64,000 nt of DNA from Allium sativum (lineage: Eukaryota > Streptophyta > Magnoliopsida > Asparagales > Amaryllidaceae), in NCBI GenBank assembly GCA_030737875.1, contig CM060923.1, forward strand, positions 490,818,453-490,882,452, read 5' to 3'. This document shows, in pieces, positions 34,115 through 47,384 of the stretch. The position numbers and the translations under genes are program-made. Each line of letters starts with the position of its first letter. The first letter of the stretch is position 1. The notes below the pieces were generated by a model that was not told the DNA's origin, searched no databases, and saw only the letters and a program-made list of their open reading frames with translations.

Positions 34115-35929
34115 TGTAACAACCCTGAATTTTAGGACTAATTTAGAATTTATCTTTAATTGATTTTAATAGATTTTAAATATTTAAAATGGTTTATTTA
34201 GAAATTTAATGACTTAAAAATTATTTAAAATGAAGTTAGAACATATATTTGAAATTAAATTAAAATGAACTCATAACGTCACGGTAGTTTGAAAATTTGG
34301 TTTGAACTTTAAATGAATGTACATAATTCAAAATAAGTCAGATTTCAATAGAATAAAAAACATTAGGATCTATTTAATTATATCTTTCTAACAAATATAA
34401 GAAATTGAGATTTCATATTAAAAATTGTAAGTTATGTACAAATTAAAATTTAAAATAGTCGTTATGGAATTTATTAATATTTTAATATTATTTAAGCCCT
34501 TAAAAATAGCCATTTTGCAAACGATCTCCGTTTACAATGAAACCAATTTTGTTGAATTCGGAATGTCAAATTACTATTAGGTTTAAATTTTCAAGTCAAC
34601 TAAAATTCATATGTAAGCGTAGTAAATACAAATGCGGGTTCAATATTAGTTGTAAATTTAATAGGCTAGAAATAGAGCCATTTTTCAAACGGTGTCCAAA
34701 TTTGATGAACTCAAGTTCATTAGAACAGTATTTGCAAAACATAGCCAGATTTCAAATTTCATAATATTTGAAGCTAGTGCATGGTCATGGTAAGTTAAAA
34801 AGTACGTTTAAATTCAATATTTAACGTTATATTTTAATTTTGATAAAAATAGATAATAATGATCGAATCGGCTTATAAAACACATCCCATCGTATCCGGA
34901 ATGAGGGCCTTTGGCTAAACGCGAAAGTCGTTGGGGTTCGTTTGAAGTTTGGAATATTAAACAAGTAATGCTGGAATTTAATATTGTTAAAATAAATAAT
35001 ATACATCTATATAATACGATTGTTGTGGTTTAACGGAAAAGATAAACAAAGACAAAGATGGGCTTGGATTTAAAGATAACATATATATCAGACGGCTATT
35101 AACAAAGCACCTCATCAAAGTATAACAGTGTTACATTTTTCTCTCATCCACTTCCATCATTCCACGATAGCCTTCCTCTGCCGAATCCACTTCTCTTAGA
35201 TCGCGCTAATTCTCAACCAACCCCACGATAAACTACCTATCACAATTCCTATTCTCATCTCAGATATGGTCACATCTTGATTTATTGTTGTTGTGATGAA
35301 TATATAGTTTGCTGATTTTCAAGCAGAATTGAGTTTTGAGTCATTTGGATGAAGATATCTCAAAAGGTGAATTTATTGCTTCTACTGAGGTTAGTCAAAT
35401 AGTAAATTTACTTACTACTTAATTTTATTACATTTCAGTCCTTTTGTTTGATTTCCGCCCAGTTTTGATCTGATTTTGTTTACAAATATGTACATTCATT
35501 TTTAGTTTCTTCCTCTTCTTCAGAAAGCTTCTTTATAGCGAGTCTTCCAATTTTGTTTCTTTTTTATTTAATGTATTTTCTTATTCCATGCGAATCTTCC
35601 ATGGTTTCTTATGTTTTTGTTCTACTGACATTCTCGAGATTGGCTTGAATAATGCAAAAAAGTTTTTTTTTAATATCTTCCCCAGATTTCATGTAGGCGG
35701 TCTCCATTCTACCCAATGGATGATCTATATTTCATCAATTTCGTTGTTAGATCCAATTTCTTATGTTTCATATCATAGTAAGATCTTTTATCTCTCTACT
35801 ATTTCGATTAAATGAGTCTGTGCTTTATTTTGTCTCCTGCTTCGATTTAGATTAATTTTCTTCAATAATAGATTGAATTGATTTATTTATCATGTTTGGT
35901 TATGGTTCTTTTGTTTTTTTCAATCATAG

Positions 35930-36032
35930 ATTAATACAAACAACGTACACCTGCCCTGATTGACTCCGATGATGAGTTCATTACTGCACTGATTGAATGG
36001 GCAGAGAAGATACTGATGACCTCTATCAGTTG
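35930..36032 (+). other. Exon-like short frame (uncertain)
   Basis: After a T-rich tract and an ATCATAG acceptor-like site (35929), a 32-codon open stretch includes PALIDSDDEFITALIEWAEK and ends at TGA. Composition is protein-like compared with the flanks, but there is no family I recognise and no upstream frame continuing into it. Confidence 0.15.
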
Positions 36033-37099
36033 ATCATTGTGGTTTATCGTCCATATGTAGTTTGCTTTTTTATGTTCTTTTCTTTCTTTCAATTGTTTTT
36101 TCTGTCTTTTGTTACTTTAGGATGCATGCACTATTCAACATTTCCTATATGTCAAATATTTTATGTATAGTATTAATGTTCCAAAGCCTATATTTTTTCA
36201 GTCTTTGCTCAATAATTTGCCACCTTATTGTTTGGTTCAACATATTCATTTACCTTAGCTTTACATGTATCTCAATAGCGTCTCTTATGTCAACTTTCCA
36301 ATTTTCTCCAAAATCTAATTAGCATTCGCTATTTATATGCTGTACATTTTTGTTGATGGCGATTCTTTCTGCTCTCTAAATATTTAATATGCCACTAGAA
36401 AACATACCCATTATAACAATGTTTCGCAGCTAAGAAATATCTATATTGGTATTACCTATATAAATTTATTCTCTATGTATTATGATAGATGATCCTTCAT
36501 AGTTTGTGAACTAAAATTGTGTTAACTTTATGTGTGCCAAAACATATATGTAATAGAGAGTGCCCTCATGTAAAATGGCTTGCAAGTTTATATCCACCTT
36601 TTGTTTTGCCAACCTTTAATCATTTATGCCCTTTCGATTAAAAAGAAGAAGAAAAACATGGTAGTTTAAACATACATAATAGGTTAATGCAATATATAGG
36701 GTGGTGGGTATGATCAAGATCCAAGGTTTTTAGCTGACAAAATGGTTTTAGTTTTGTAAATTGGATTGCAAATTCTTTTCCGACAACAAATTACGCCATA
36801 CTTTCATGCACTAATAACATGCATTAAATGCACAACATATATTTTGTTGGTAACTATTCAACTAAGGTTTCTTTTTCACCATTATTAATGTATGAACTAA
36901 GACATATTTTTTACGACCACTTTTATAATGACACTTATGCTTCTTTATATTGTTGTTTATATAAAATTTCTTATTTTATCTGCCAAGATATATTGTCTGT
37001 TTATAATTCGAATGTAAAATGTTCCCACTTCTATAATGTTATACATATATTGTGTCTTATGTTTGGGTTCTATAACAGAATGAAGTAAACTTGCATGTA

Positions 37100-37403
37100 A
37101 CAATAACATGCATTAAATGCGCATGCAACAATAATATGCACTAGCTGTACATAAGCCCATAGTATTTTCATCCTATACTTTTCCAAATGCAACCGTTTGG
37201 ACAATTCCAGCGCTTATAAAAATTTGCATGAATCCTCCGCTTTACGTTTCCCTTGCACATCAGCATGGAATAATAACATGCTTTGAATGTGCATGCAACA
37301 GTATGCAATTATGGGACATTTCTTTTTATGCTTTTCAAAATGCAACCGTGTGGACATGATTCCAACACTAAATATTTGCATTAAACCTCTGCTTAACGTT
37401 TCG
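37100..37403 (+). repeat. Imperfect tandem duplication of about 165 bp
   Basis: AATAACATGCATTAAATGCGCATGCAACA..GCAACCGTTTGGACA..CTTTACGTTTC at about 37100-37255 is repeated as ATAACATGCTTTGAATGTGC..GCAACCGTGTGGACA..CTTAACGTTTC at about 37270-37402. It ends at the next LTR-like start. Confidence 0.65.
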
Positions 37404-39141
37404 TGTAACATCCCAAGATTTGCAATAATTTAAATTATTAATTTTAGTGTGTTTTTGGACAAAATTATTTTTATATTAAAATTTTAATTTGTTTATGTTG
37501 ATTTTAAAGAAATTTGAAACTTATATATTGAAATATTTTGATTTATGTAATTTATAATTGAAATACAAAAATTGAAGTATTTTGTTAATCAATATGGAAT
37601 TCATATAAAAATAAAATTTATTCATGAAATTTATTTGGATTCTATTTTGATTTGATTAGAGATTTTAAAACCGTTGTATTCAATTTAAGTTAAGTTTGAA
37701 TATTTATTTAAATATTGGAATTTGACATTATTGTAAATAATATCGGAATTTGATAAAATTAATTTAATTTGATCCAAAATTGTAAATTATTGTAATATAT
37801 AAAATTTCGTAGCCATTGGAATTATAGTTTGATCATAAGAAATTATAACGCATATAAATTTATATGTACAATTTAGTTAAATAATCAAATTTTAAAAGAA
37901 AGCTGCTATAGACTTTGGAATTGGGCTGTGAAACATATTCCATTGTGTTCAGAAGGCGTCAAAATATATTGTTAGGCAGTAAGAGGGCCTGGTTTGGACT
38001 CAGTCCGAATTTTAGCTTTATTACACGCAAAACGATATAAAAATATATTATTTTATTCATTTCTAAACCCTAATTTCTGGCCGCCGTCTTTTATTTTCTA
38101 TGGCCTTGAATGCTCCAAACTTCAATCCACAATTACTTTCGATCCGTTTAATGAAATTAAAAAATTCCAAAGCGAAAATCGTAGTACTCAAAGAGATCTT
38201 CAAATCGATACGGAAGATGGAATAGTTTGCTTCAAGAAATTGCCAGAAATTGCTCTGAAAGGACACGCAGTTACCTGGGTTTCACGACCAACGGGGACCA
38301 CCGAGTGGGGCCCGCTTCTGGGTGGAGGCGTCACTCGAGGCAGCACACGTGATGGGGTTTTCTGATCATTGTCCGGGACTTGGATTTGACGGCGATTAGT
38401 GGTTCAAAGAGGTGTGCGAATTGGTTCTTTTGGATTCCTGAAGCGGTGAGAAGGATACACGATGAAGAAAGAATGGGAGTCAACACATGGGCTAACATGG
38501 CATCTGATTTGTGGGTGGGATTTATTTTAATTATTTTATTATAATTTGCATTTTAAATGTTTAAATGAATATAACTTCTTTATACGGATTCAGAATGACG
38601 CACGGTTGGATCTGTTGGAATCGTATCGACGAACTCTTCGCGGTGATTCTGAGACTGAAAAATTTTGGGCTAAAAATTGGATTTCAATCTCTTTTGAAAC
38701 AAAGGTGAGTGATTAAACTCACTTACATCTAACTAAAATATCTGATTGTTAGTTAAATTAAATTCATGACATGATATGATTGTATTGTTTGTTGTTTGAT
38801 TGTTTAAAATTGCATATTTATGTTAAATCTGCATAGACTGTATAATTTAATTTAACTGTTAAACAAATTGTACCATCATAGATTAGTTTCTAGTTTTGAT
38901 ATAAAAAAAAGAACCTCATACCTGATGACTAGTAACTGATACTATTGAACTGTTTAAATGTGTTGATTTTGATGTATGCCTTGAATTTATATATTTAATG
39001 TGTTAATATGTAATCCATCTTGCTATCGACATTCTTTATGTATGTTATTGATTTTTGTTGATTAATCCCAACCATTACCCTCGATGTTACGGGCATCAAA
39101 TAAACCGGGGATTAATCAGTAAAATGCATTAAGAAAGTAGG
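37404..39141 (+). mobile_element. Second diverged LTR-like sequence, interrupted by a solo LTR
   Basis: Begins TGTAACATCCCAAGATTTGC. It contains a leader-like stretch (about 38050-38250, TTTCTAAACCCTAATTTCTGGCC) and a donor-like AAAG|GTGAGTG (GT at about 38704), matching the LTR layout seen elsewhere. A 123-codon frame (37994-38365) crosses the leader; no known domain. The solo LTR 39142-42557 interrupts it. It probably resumes at 42563 and may extend to about 43742. End not resolved. Confidence 0.4.
39137..39141. repeat. Target-site duplication of the solo LTR (GTAGG; partner 42558-42562)
   Basis: GTAGG directly precedes TGTAACACCCC and directly follows GGTTGTTACA. Confidence 0.88.
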
Positions 39142-40194
39142 TGTAACACCCCACCTCCGCTAGGGTCACTCACAAAGGGAATGCATTAGTTTTGGAGGAG
39201 CGTTATCGAGGTAAACAAACACAGAAATATTACAAGACAGAACATAGATAAAACAGCGGAAGAATTAAAAGATAAATTTCATTACTTTCAAAAAGAGTCA
39301 AAACCTTTTACATCAAATAGCCAAGGTCATTATTTTCCATTACAACAAATCATGTCTTGCATAAATAAAGAAGCATAATCTTAAAACAACAAAAGTAGCT
39401 TAATTCCCCAAAGGTAGCAGAAATGATGCCATAGCATAGCTCAAGATCAAACCATACATGAGTTGAACCGAAAGCAAGCGAAATCCAAGCTAAGTGCTAG
39501 AGTTTCCTCCCTGAGAACCTGGGAGGGAGGGGGGGAAACGAAAGAAAAGGAGGCAAAAAAAATGGGTCAGTCATAAATACTGGTAAGTCCAAGTGACTTT
39601 CAGCATAAAAACAGATGAAGGTAACATGACATGTATAACTGAAAGTAATCATAAGGATGCTATCAAGATTGGCAAGATAGACTAAGATAGCATGATAATT
39701 CAAGTGTAAATCAAGTATAGCATCACGTGTCCAAGGTTCGCTGCACCCATATCTTATATTAATCATTAAATGATCCCTTGGCCCAATATCATGAAATGAC
39801 CCATTTCTAGGTCCAACGAAATGATCCACTAGTCGATCGGCTCTCTACAAGTTCTAGCTCGTCATGTGTCTGTGTCATACGGCCCTATCACGAATGAAGT
39901 CACCTGCGCTAGGTCCACCATAAGGTGTATCAAGCCCTATGGTGCCAACCACCGACACGAATCAAGAATGCACAGATAAACCTACTGATGCCCAATGCCT
40001 GCTTTTTCAACTCCGGACCACGTGCACGACCATAGCCCGCCTGAACCTACACTGGCGCACCAACACAGCCGTCGTTCTGGTCACTTACAATCAGCCCAGT
40101 AATCGTGCCCCAACCTGCCTAGTTCTGGGGTACCATGATACATCTAGTGGGTTACTGCTGAAATGGACCGCGTAACTAGGGTCTCCGTCCAATA

Positions 40195-40350
40195 GGTTAA
40201 GTGTTATCATTTAAATTCGTGACTTAACCCCTATCAGTCTAGCATGTCAAGTTGGTTAAGTGTTGTCATTCGAGTTCGTGACTTAACCCGCCTACGAATC
40301 ATGTATCAAGTTGGTTAAGTGTTGTCTTTCATGTTCATGACTTAACCCTA
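40195..40350. repeat. Hairpin array GGTTAAGT/ACTTAACC (3 units, solo LTR)
   Basis: Three units spaced about 58 bp. Each has 8-bp complementary arms GGTTAAGT and ACTTAACC around a loop of about 20 nt containing TCATT or TCTTT and TTCRTG. Homologous to the 11-unit arrays in D. Confidence 0.8.
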
Positions 40351-41574
40351 TCATGTGGCATTAATTTCATTAATGCACCCCAACCTCTCACATCAGACCT
40401 GTTGTTGTGGTCACTGGATATGTCGGGTGGTTCCGGGCAGAATTACACCACAACTCAGTCTAACATCGGGTTTACAAGTTTGATATGACCAACTACCCAC
40501 ATTGGATCCTATTGTTTGCAGTAACTGGATTTGCCAGGCGATTCCAGGCAGGATTACACTGCAAACTCAACCCAACCTCGAGTTGGCCATTTTCAAGTTC
40601 ATTCTAGTGTCATGTCCATGTTCAAGATTAATGTCAAATTCGTGTCAAGTTTCAAGGATAAGTTTCATGCCAAGTCTCCTATAATTACTAATTTTTCCCA
40701 ACGTTACCCCGTCTAAATGTTAGGCTAACAATCTTAGCCTAATTTTCCGTTCGCATAATTTTCCGTCCGCATAATTTTTGCCATATAATATTAGGCTAAA
40801 AACTTAGCCTAATTAAACGTACACAAAATTTGCATAAAGAAATCCATTAACATAAACATGACATGGGTGTAAACTTGGCGCTCTCGGCATAGTCAATATG
40901 AACACCATAGGTGTGTACTTGCAAAGTAATCAACATGAATATCATAGGCGCGAACTTGCAACGTGGACTAATTCAACATACATATATGTGAATTTGCAAC
41001 ATTGACTAAATTAACTTACATATATGCGAACTTGCAAATCAATCACGAACATTTGAATAAGTGTGAACTTGAAATATGACATAGGATTAACATATACACA
41101 TAAACATGTAGATCTAACATTTGGTCACACATGTGATATGATTTTATAACCTAAAACTTGCATAACATGATAAACTACACAACTTGTCATAACAGGTTAT
41201 ATTCAATGTTCATATACATAGACTTATTCATTAATTCTCAATTCAACATGATAATAACATAAAACCACAGACATAGATCAGTATCATACATATAACATAA
41301 TAGACATCATTCTATTATTAGTTTAATTCCAAGGTATGACATAACTAAATTGACTAAAACATCGCAGGCATATAGATCTGATAATATTATGAACATGAAA
41401 AGGTTTGAATAATAATCTAGTTTCAAGAATATGAATAGATCTAACTTAAATAGAAAAATCCCCAATACCAAGATCCAAGGATAAATAAAGAAAGTCAAGC
41501 TTAGATCCAATTTCATTGTCCTAATCCTAGGCAATAACCTCATGGTCATGAATCATAGGTGATTAGTCATAATT

Positions 41575-41735
41575 GTCCTTGTCATAGTCATAGGCAACAG
41601 TCTTATGTTCACAGTCATAGGCGTAGGCATAGTCTTATGTTCATAGTCGTAGGCATAGGCATAGTCTTATGTTCATAGTCATAGGCATAGGCAAAGTCTC
41701 ATGTTCATAGTTATAGGCATAGGCATAGTCTCATG
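41575..41735. repeat. Minisatellite, about 36-bp unit (solo LTR)
   Basis: Four units of GTCTTATGTTCATAGTC plus GTAGGCATAGGCATA. At the equivalent place in D the array has a 19-bp unit instead, so the array was re-amplified from the same CATAGTCATAGGCA seed. Confidence 0.7.
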
Positions 41736-41884
41736 CCATAACAATAGTTCCAACGTCATAGGCAATATTCCCAATAGTCATGATCCAAGAAGAAAACAAG
41801 AATGGATACGAATCATACATACATCAATTCCAATTTATAACATGCCCATATTAAGTTTATAGTTTTTATCTAAAAGTAATTGGA

Positions 41885-42352
41885 ACTTACAGATCGTGGT
41901 CTAAGAAAGATGTAGAAGTCTAGTCTAGAAATTAGTCGTCGAATTGTTGCGGTGTCGCTGATCTATTCTCTTGAATTGTTGTAGAAGCGCTGATCTTTGA
42001 TTTGAATCGAATTTGAATGCATAAGCTTTAATTTGGAGGCGGAGGCCATGGTTCAAGAGGTGAATTAGCAGCATAGCTGTGTAAGAATGATTTGTATGAA
42101 TTAGGCTATGTCTTAGGATGTATTTATAGGGTTAGCAACTAGTTTAGGCCCTTAGATTAACCCTAGAATCAATCCGGACCATCAAAACACGTCTCAGGCT
42201 TCAAAAATGGGTTCTGGATCAAAACAGGCCGACCAGGTCAACCTGTAAGGGGGGGAGGTCAACCACAAGGTCGAAATGGGGGTAGGTTAACCCTAAGGTC
42301 AACCACATGGTCGACCTGGCCCCCAGGTCGACACCCAGGTCGACCTGCCTGG
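41885..42352 (-). promoter_or_regulatory. LTR promoter with palindrome/W-box cluster, leader and donor (solo LTR)
   Basis: Reading on the minus strand: AGGTCGACCT-type and GGTTGACC motifs (42352-42225; three TTGACC W-box cores), then CCTATAAATA (42130-42121), a leader of about 200 nt, and ATCT|GTAAGT (donor 41890-41885). The TATA is in a strong plant context. WRKY binding to TTGAC[C/T] is established for W-boxes in general; here it is only a sequence match. Confidence 0.55.
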
Positions 42353-42562
42353 TCCTGTGCTGCCTAAAATCTGCTGAATCTTCTACAGGCCATAATTTCT
42401 TCATCCGGACTCCGATTTTCGAAAACTCAGACTCTATTTCATGTAAAATTTCGAGACGAACGCAATGGCGTAACCTGTTTGCCTTGATTCTTATTTTAAA
42501 AATTAATTCTGCCTTGATATATGGTTTTAACACGTTATTAAAATTCGGGTTGTTACAGTAGG

Positions 42563-43742
42563 TTGAAATGATAAATACCTATGACACTGATTTGGATTGA
42601 AATGATATATATTCTTTCCCAAAATACAAAAATTAAATTTTAAGTATCACTTGGCCATAGGATAGAAAATTATATACGGACACCGATTGGTTAAATAAAA
42701 AATGTTTTGTTTCTTGAAATTTTGAATATTGGATAAAAAAAATGTTTTTTTCTTGAATTTTTGAATAAAAAAAGTTTTTGTATTGAATTTTTGAATATTA
42801 TTTTAAACGACAAAATAAGTGACATTATTAATCGATTTTCTTTAAATTTGGACTTTGTGCTTTGAAATTAAAATTTTCAATTTTAATAGAATTCGTAAAT
42901 GTGGATAAATGAAGTTAAATTTAATTGAACATAAAATATAAATTTATCAAAATTGAATTGTTTATCCATCTTTGATATTTACTTTAAATTAACCTGATTA
43001 ATAATAATAATTGAACTGTGAACTCGAGATTTTTATAAACGAATAATTCAAAATGAGTATTATAATTGAAATTAAATTATGTGAATCGAATTGTTTGAAA
43101 TCGAACTGTTGAATCGAATTGAATATGAATGGGAAGTCAAATTCCTTTGAATTAAGGTATCGAAATTTGGTTGAATAAATTTGAAACTGAAATATGATCT
43201 CCAGTTTGATTAAATTCTGAAGAAACAATTCTAATTCCAACTATAGTATTTTAAATCATTTTATAAACTATTTTTATAATAATTATTTCTTTACTGAATA
43301 TTTACCTTATAACTATTTTATTTTATTAATTATTTTAAATAAACTCTTCTTATAATAATTATTTATTTACCTTATAACTATTTTATTTTATTACTTATTT
43401 AAGATAAACCATTTTTATTATCAAATATTTATTTTATATTTTAACTATAAATTTTAATAAATCTGAAAATTCAATTTTTAGATATAAATTATTTATTTTC
43501 AAACTATTTTAATTATATACCTAAATATTTTAAATATATTTTAACTATTTTAATATTCAAATTATTTAAAGTTGGAATTGTTTCTAGATTTTAAATTGTT
43601 TTAAATGGAGATTTTTTTATGAAAAGTTGATACTTTGATATGAAGTACGAACCCCTTTGAAATGTAAAACAACTGATCGGTGTGAAAAATGTAAACGATT
43701 GGTTGTTAGAGAGACTGGGATCATATATTGTCATACTCTCTG
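42563..43742. other. AT-rich diverged DNA, probable continuation of the 37404 LTR-like sequence
   Basis: No gene. A tandem duplication (TTTACCTTATAACTATTTTATTTTATTA twice; units shortened) lies at about 43275-43415. The segment ends where element C begins. Confidence 0.4.
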
Positions 43743-43821
43743 TGTAACAACCCGGAAAATCCAAACCAATTTAAAAATTTATTTTGGTAGTTTTAGTGAA
43801 TTTTGAATATTTAAAATGAAT

Positions 43822-43826
43822 TATTT
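43822..43826. repeat. Target-site duplication of element D (TATTT; partner 54887-54891)
   Basis: TATTT precedes TGTAACACCCC and follows GGTGTTACA. The uninterrupted target, AATTATTTTAAATAATAACG, is present in C's other LTR near 62166, confirming the site. Confidence 0.93.
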
Positions 43827-45476
43827 TGTAACACCCCACGTCCGTTAGTGTCACTCACAAGGGGAATGCACTAAGTTCTGTGGAGCATTTAGGGTAAAAG
43901 ATGCAGATAAATTACAAGACAGACAAAAATTAAGCAGCGGAAAATAAAACTTTGCTTTATTGATAAAATGGTTTGTACAATGGTTTCTTTACAATATCAG
44001 AGTATCATCTGTCTTACAAAATAAAGAAGCATAAAAACAACATTTATATTCCCCGATTTTAGCAAGAGCCAGCCATAGCATCTGAAAAGAGAATCCACGC
44101 AAACTTCGACAAATCTTCAAGCTGGGAAAGGGTGGCAGTCCAACTTAACCTGAGCTACACTATTCCCTCCTTTACTACCCGGGGGGGGGTGGGAAAGGAA
44201 GAAAAGAAGACGAAAGAAAAACAGAGTCAGACATAAAGCCTGAGTAAGTTCAGTAACTTCTAGCATGTGACCTGAGTAAGTTCAGTAACTTCTAGCATGT
44301 GAACATGGAAAACAAAACGACATGAATTAACTGAATACAAGATTACACCAAGACGATAGGGTCAACAAGATTAGGCAAGGTAGTCACAAGATATTCAAAG
44401 ATAAACTGGATACGCTCTAATACTTTCGCTGCTTCACTATTTCCTTGTTATACTGGTTTATATATCTCTGCACCGCCTATCTAGTGTCCCAACTAGTAAC
44501 GATTAACGTGATACCAATCCCTGTATTTTCCATTGCCTTACGGCATACATTCATTATTTATTACCTAGATCAAGTCTAGGGTTTTCTATCAAGTGCTTTC
44601 GAGGTTTAACTAGAGTCTTACGCTATCTGCTGAACGCTTCTCGAGTTCAGGGTTTATGCCACCTAGTCCAACTAGGGATTACGCTACCTGTCGAACGATG
44701 CCCCCAAGTCCAGGACACACTACCTAGAGTGGTATATGTTCCTATACTTCCCCACGCATGTATCGCGAATCGTTATCGCTTGTCTAGATGCACATGTCCT
44801 GTAATGTGCGGTCCGAGTTCTGTGATAGGGCAAATCAAGGAATACAGAACTCGGTCGGGAGTTTCAGATATCTGCCGATGCAGATGCTAAGGTCTGTTTT
44901 TATTCTAGTGGCTATGGTCCCACTTGACCCCTCCCTCAACTAATGAAAGGCACACCTTGTAAAATGAGAACTATACGCCGGCCCCTGGTGCCCCACTATC
45001 CTATGGCCATCCGCAACCATAACTAGATAGCAAGTATAAGGTCTTTTGGAGTTCTCCGCCTTTCCGCTTCACGTATCTCGGTTGACTCAAGATGGATGGT
45101 AGACGACGAGTTGCTATCACAGGGCTACCGTTTGCTCGCCGAATCACGCCAGTCCATCCTAGTCTTTAGGTTGCCATGTATTGCAACCAAGGCATACCCC
45201 TGGTTCTTCTACGCAGACCTTAACCTCTGTGGGCCCAGGCGGATCATCTGCAGCCTCACAGAGGGATACCAAGAGTACCCGCACGTCCCCTCGAAGCCTC
45301 GGGCTTCGTAACCCAGTTCGTTAGAGCCTTCTCTCTATTCAGACGGACATTCGCTCCTTCCCGTGCTATACTAAGAATTACTACTTTGTTTTACTAACTA
45401 AGATTTACCACTTAGTTTCCAGAATCGTTGTTTTCTAAGGTTTACTACTTAGTTCCCTTTCCCTTCAAATTGGGTT

Positions 45477-46112
45477 GGTTAAGTGTCATTAGTCAATTCA
45501 AGCCAACTTAACCCTCTTCATTCATCCTGTTATACTGGTTAAGTGTTATCGGTAATTCATGTTGACTTAACCCCACCACAAACCAAGTTATATTGGTTAA
45601 GTATTTCTTATTACTTAACCCTACCCATTTACCCTGTATTGGTTAAGCGTTCCTTTTTAACTTATCCTTGCCCGTCTGTCTTAACTAGCATGTTACTAAT
45701 GGTTAAGTATTATCCCTTCATGTTTAGACTTACCCCTATTCTTTTATCACAATATGATGGTTAAGTGTTCAAGTTTACTTTACCCTACGGTCTAGCCTAG
45801 CTAACATATCAAATTGGCTAAGTGTATTAAATCTTACTTAACCCCAACCTCTAGTCTAGTTAACATGTTAATTTGGCTAAGTGTTTACTTAGTTACTTAA
45901 CCTCTACAAATCTTGTCTTGTTACCATGAGTTTGGTTAAGTGTCCCTGTGGACTTAGCCCTCCGTTCTAGCTTAACTGAGCTTAAGTTGGTTAAGTGTTC
46001 CTATGGACTTAACCCTCCCATTCAAGCTTAACTGTATGAACCTAACCCCACCTACCAGTCTTGTTATCATGTTGAGTTGGTTAAGTGTCTTAGTTAACTT
46101 AACCCTAGCATT
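45477..46112. repeat. Hairpin array GGTTAAGT/ACTTAACC (11 units, D left LTR)
   Basis: Eleven degenerate units spaced about 50-65 bp. Perfect 8-bp arms in several (45477-45484 with 45506-45513; 45537-45544 with 45565-45572; 45595-45602 with 45613-45620); others carry single changes (GGCTAAGT, ACTTAGCC). The loops differ in length (10-21 nt) and sequence, so the paired arms are the conserved part. Confidence 0.85.
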
Positions 46113-47384
46113 CTTGTTCTAGCTTTAACTAAATAAATTAAAGCCACGACCACTCACATTAGACAGATATTGTTGCGATTACTGGATGTGTCGGTTGGTT
46201 CCGGGCAGGTTTACATCGCAACTCAGTATAACCTCGGGTTAGGCCTATTCGTGTTTTCTAGTTCAAAGGGTTTTGATTAATTTTCAAATCAGGTTTTGAA
46301 AGTAACCATCCCATCCGTCGGATCAGTTAGGGATAGCCAGGGAGAGCAGGAAACTTGTATTTTCCAAACTCAAGCCTAGACACTATCCTCTCTGTCACCC
46401 TAGAACTTTCTGGTGTGTTATTAAAAGAGATGTCGTTTATCAAACCTTTAATTTGTCTAAGTTTACATTTCTCGTTTTAGAACAAATTCTATAAGTAAAT
46501 TATTCCTAATTTACTTATTTCCTAATTCCCCTTTTAATGTAAATTGTCAACATTCATTCTTATGGCCCATTTTCCCCTCTAAATCATGTTTATGCTTTTT
46601 GGTATGTAAACTATACCAAATCAAGTGTCATTAACCATGATTTTGCTAAACCTTCCAATTACTCCTTATTATGGCCAATTTCAAATTTAGGCCAATATAT
46701 TCACCGTTCCAATTAGCTATTCCAATTCAACATTCTAATTCATGTCAAACTAGACTTATTACTCTAGTTCACTATTCATGTAAATGCTAGATTTACATGT
46801 CAATATTAGATTCAAATTACACAATCCTATAATTCCTGTCAAATTTATCCCATTTGCATTTCTATGAACATGCCATAATACATGTTCCCAATTTATGCCA
46901 ATTTCCAAGTTTATAACTATGTTTTAGTAAATTTCATATTTTGCCCCAAATCGCATTCCCACCGTTCGTATAATCGTGTTTCAATCTAGATTATAGATAA
47001 ATCTAGATTCGTAGCAAATAGGGAATGAACCAAAGATTGCTATGAAAAGGATAGATATAAAAACTGGCATAAAATGGTTTTGAATAACGACGTAGGTTTA
47101 AGAACATGGGTAGAACTAACTAAATAGGTAAATTCCCAAGGTCTAAAACCAAGAATAGACAGAATAGAGACAGATGTTCAAGAACATGGGTAGACCTAAC
47201 TTAATAGGTAAATTCCCAAGGTCTAAAACCAAAGATAACCAAGAATAAACTGAATAGAAAGTCAAGCCTAGATCCAAAATAAACAACATGGTTTTATAAC
47301 TACAATGTCATGGGCATAAATAATAATCTTATATCCATATTCATAGGCAATAATCCTCACAGTTCAATGAATCACAGTCATAGG

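Larger units (their letters stand above)
34115..37403 (+). mobile_element. Old, diverged LTR-like sequence
   Basis: Begins TGTAACAACCCTGAATTTTAGG directly against the LINE. The first 700 bp align loosely with the LTR starts of A and C: CACGGTAGTTTGAAAA, the AACGATCTCCGTTT region and the GGAATGAGGGC stretch at 34900. TATA-like ACATATATATCAG (around 35080) precedes a CT-rich leader (35130-35280) and a donor-like GAG|GTTAGT (35390). The 3' end is not identifiable, and no target duplication was found. It contains no recognisable gene. Confidence 0.5.
39142..42557 (-). mobile_element. Solo LTR (3,416 bp), relative of element D
   Basis: Flanked by a perfect 5-bp duplication, with no internal region. 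The left end TGTAACACCCCACCTCCGC matches D's LTR end, and the right part (CGAAAACTCAGACTC, GACGAACGCAATGGCGTAAC) matches D's LTR start, so the LTR reads on the minus strand. It arose from a full element by recombination between its two LTRs. It contains TATA (42121-42130), a leader, a GTAAGT donor (41890-41885), three hairpin units, a minisatellite and a GTCAAC/GTCGAC cluster. Confidence 0.88.

Noticed and set aside
37994..38365. 123-codon frame as a host gene
   Set aside because: It sits in the leader position of an LTR-like sequence, has no recognisable domain, and its 5' half is AT-rich and low in coding character.
34107..42565. GTAGGTTG occurs just before the LTR-like start at 34115 and just after the solo LTR end at 42557, suggesting one element spanning 34115-42557
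   Set aside because: The solo LTR has its own exact GTAGG duplication at 39137-39141. The ends at 34115 and 42557 belong to different LTR types, and the aligned 5-bp flanks (GGTTG, GTAGG) do not match.
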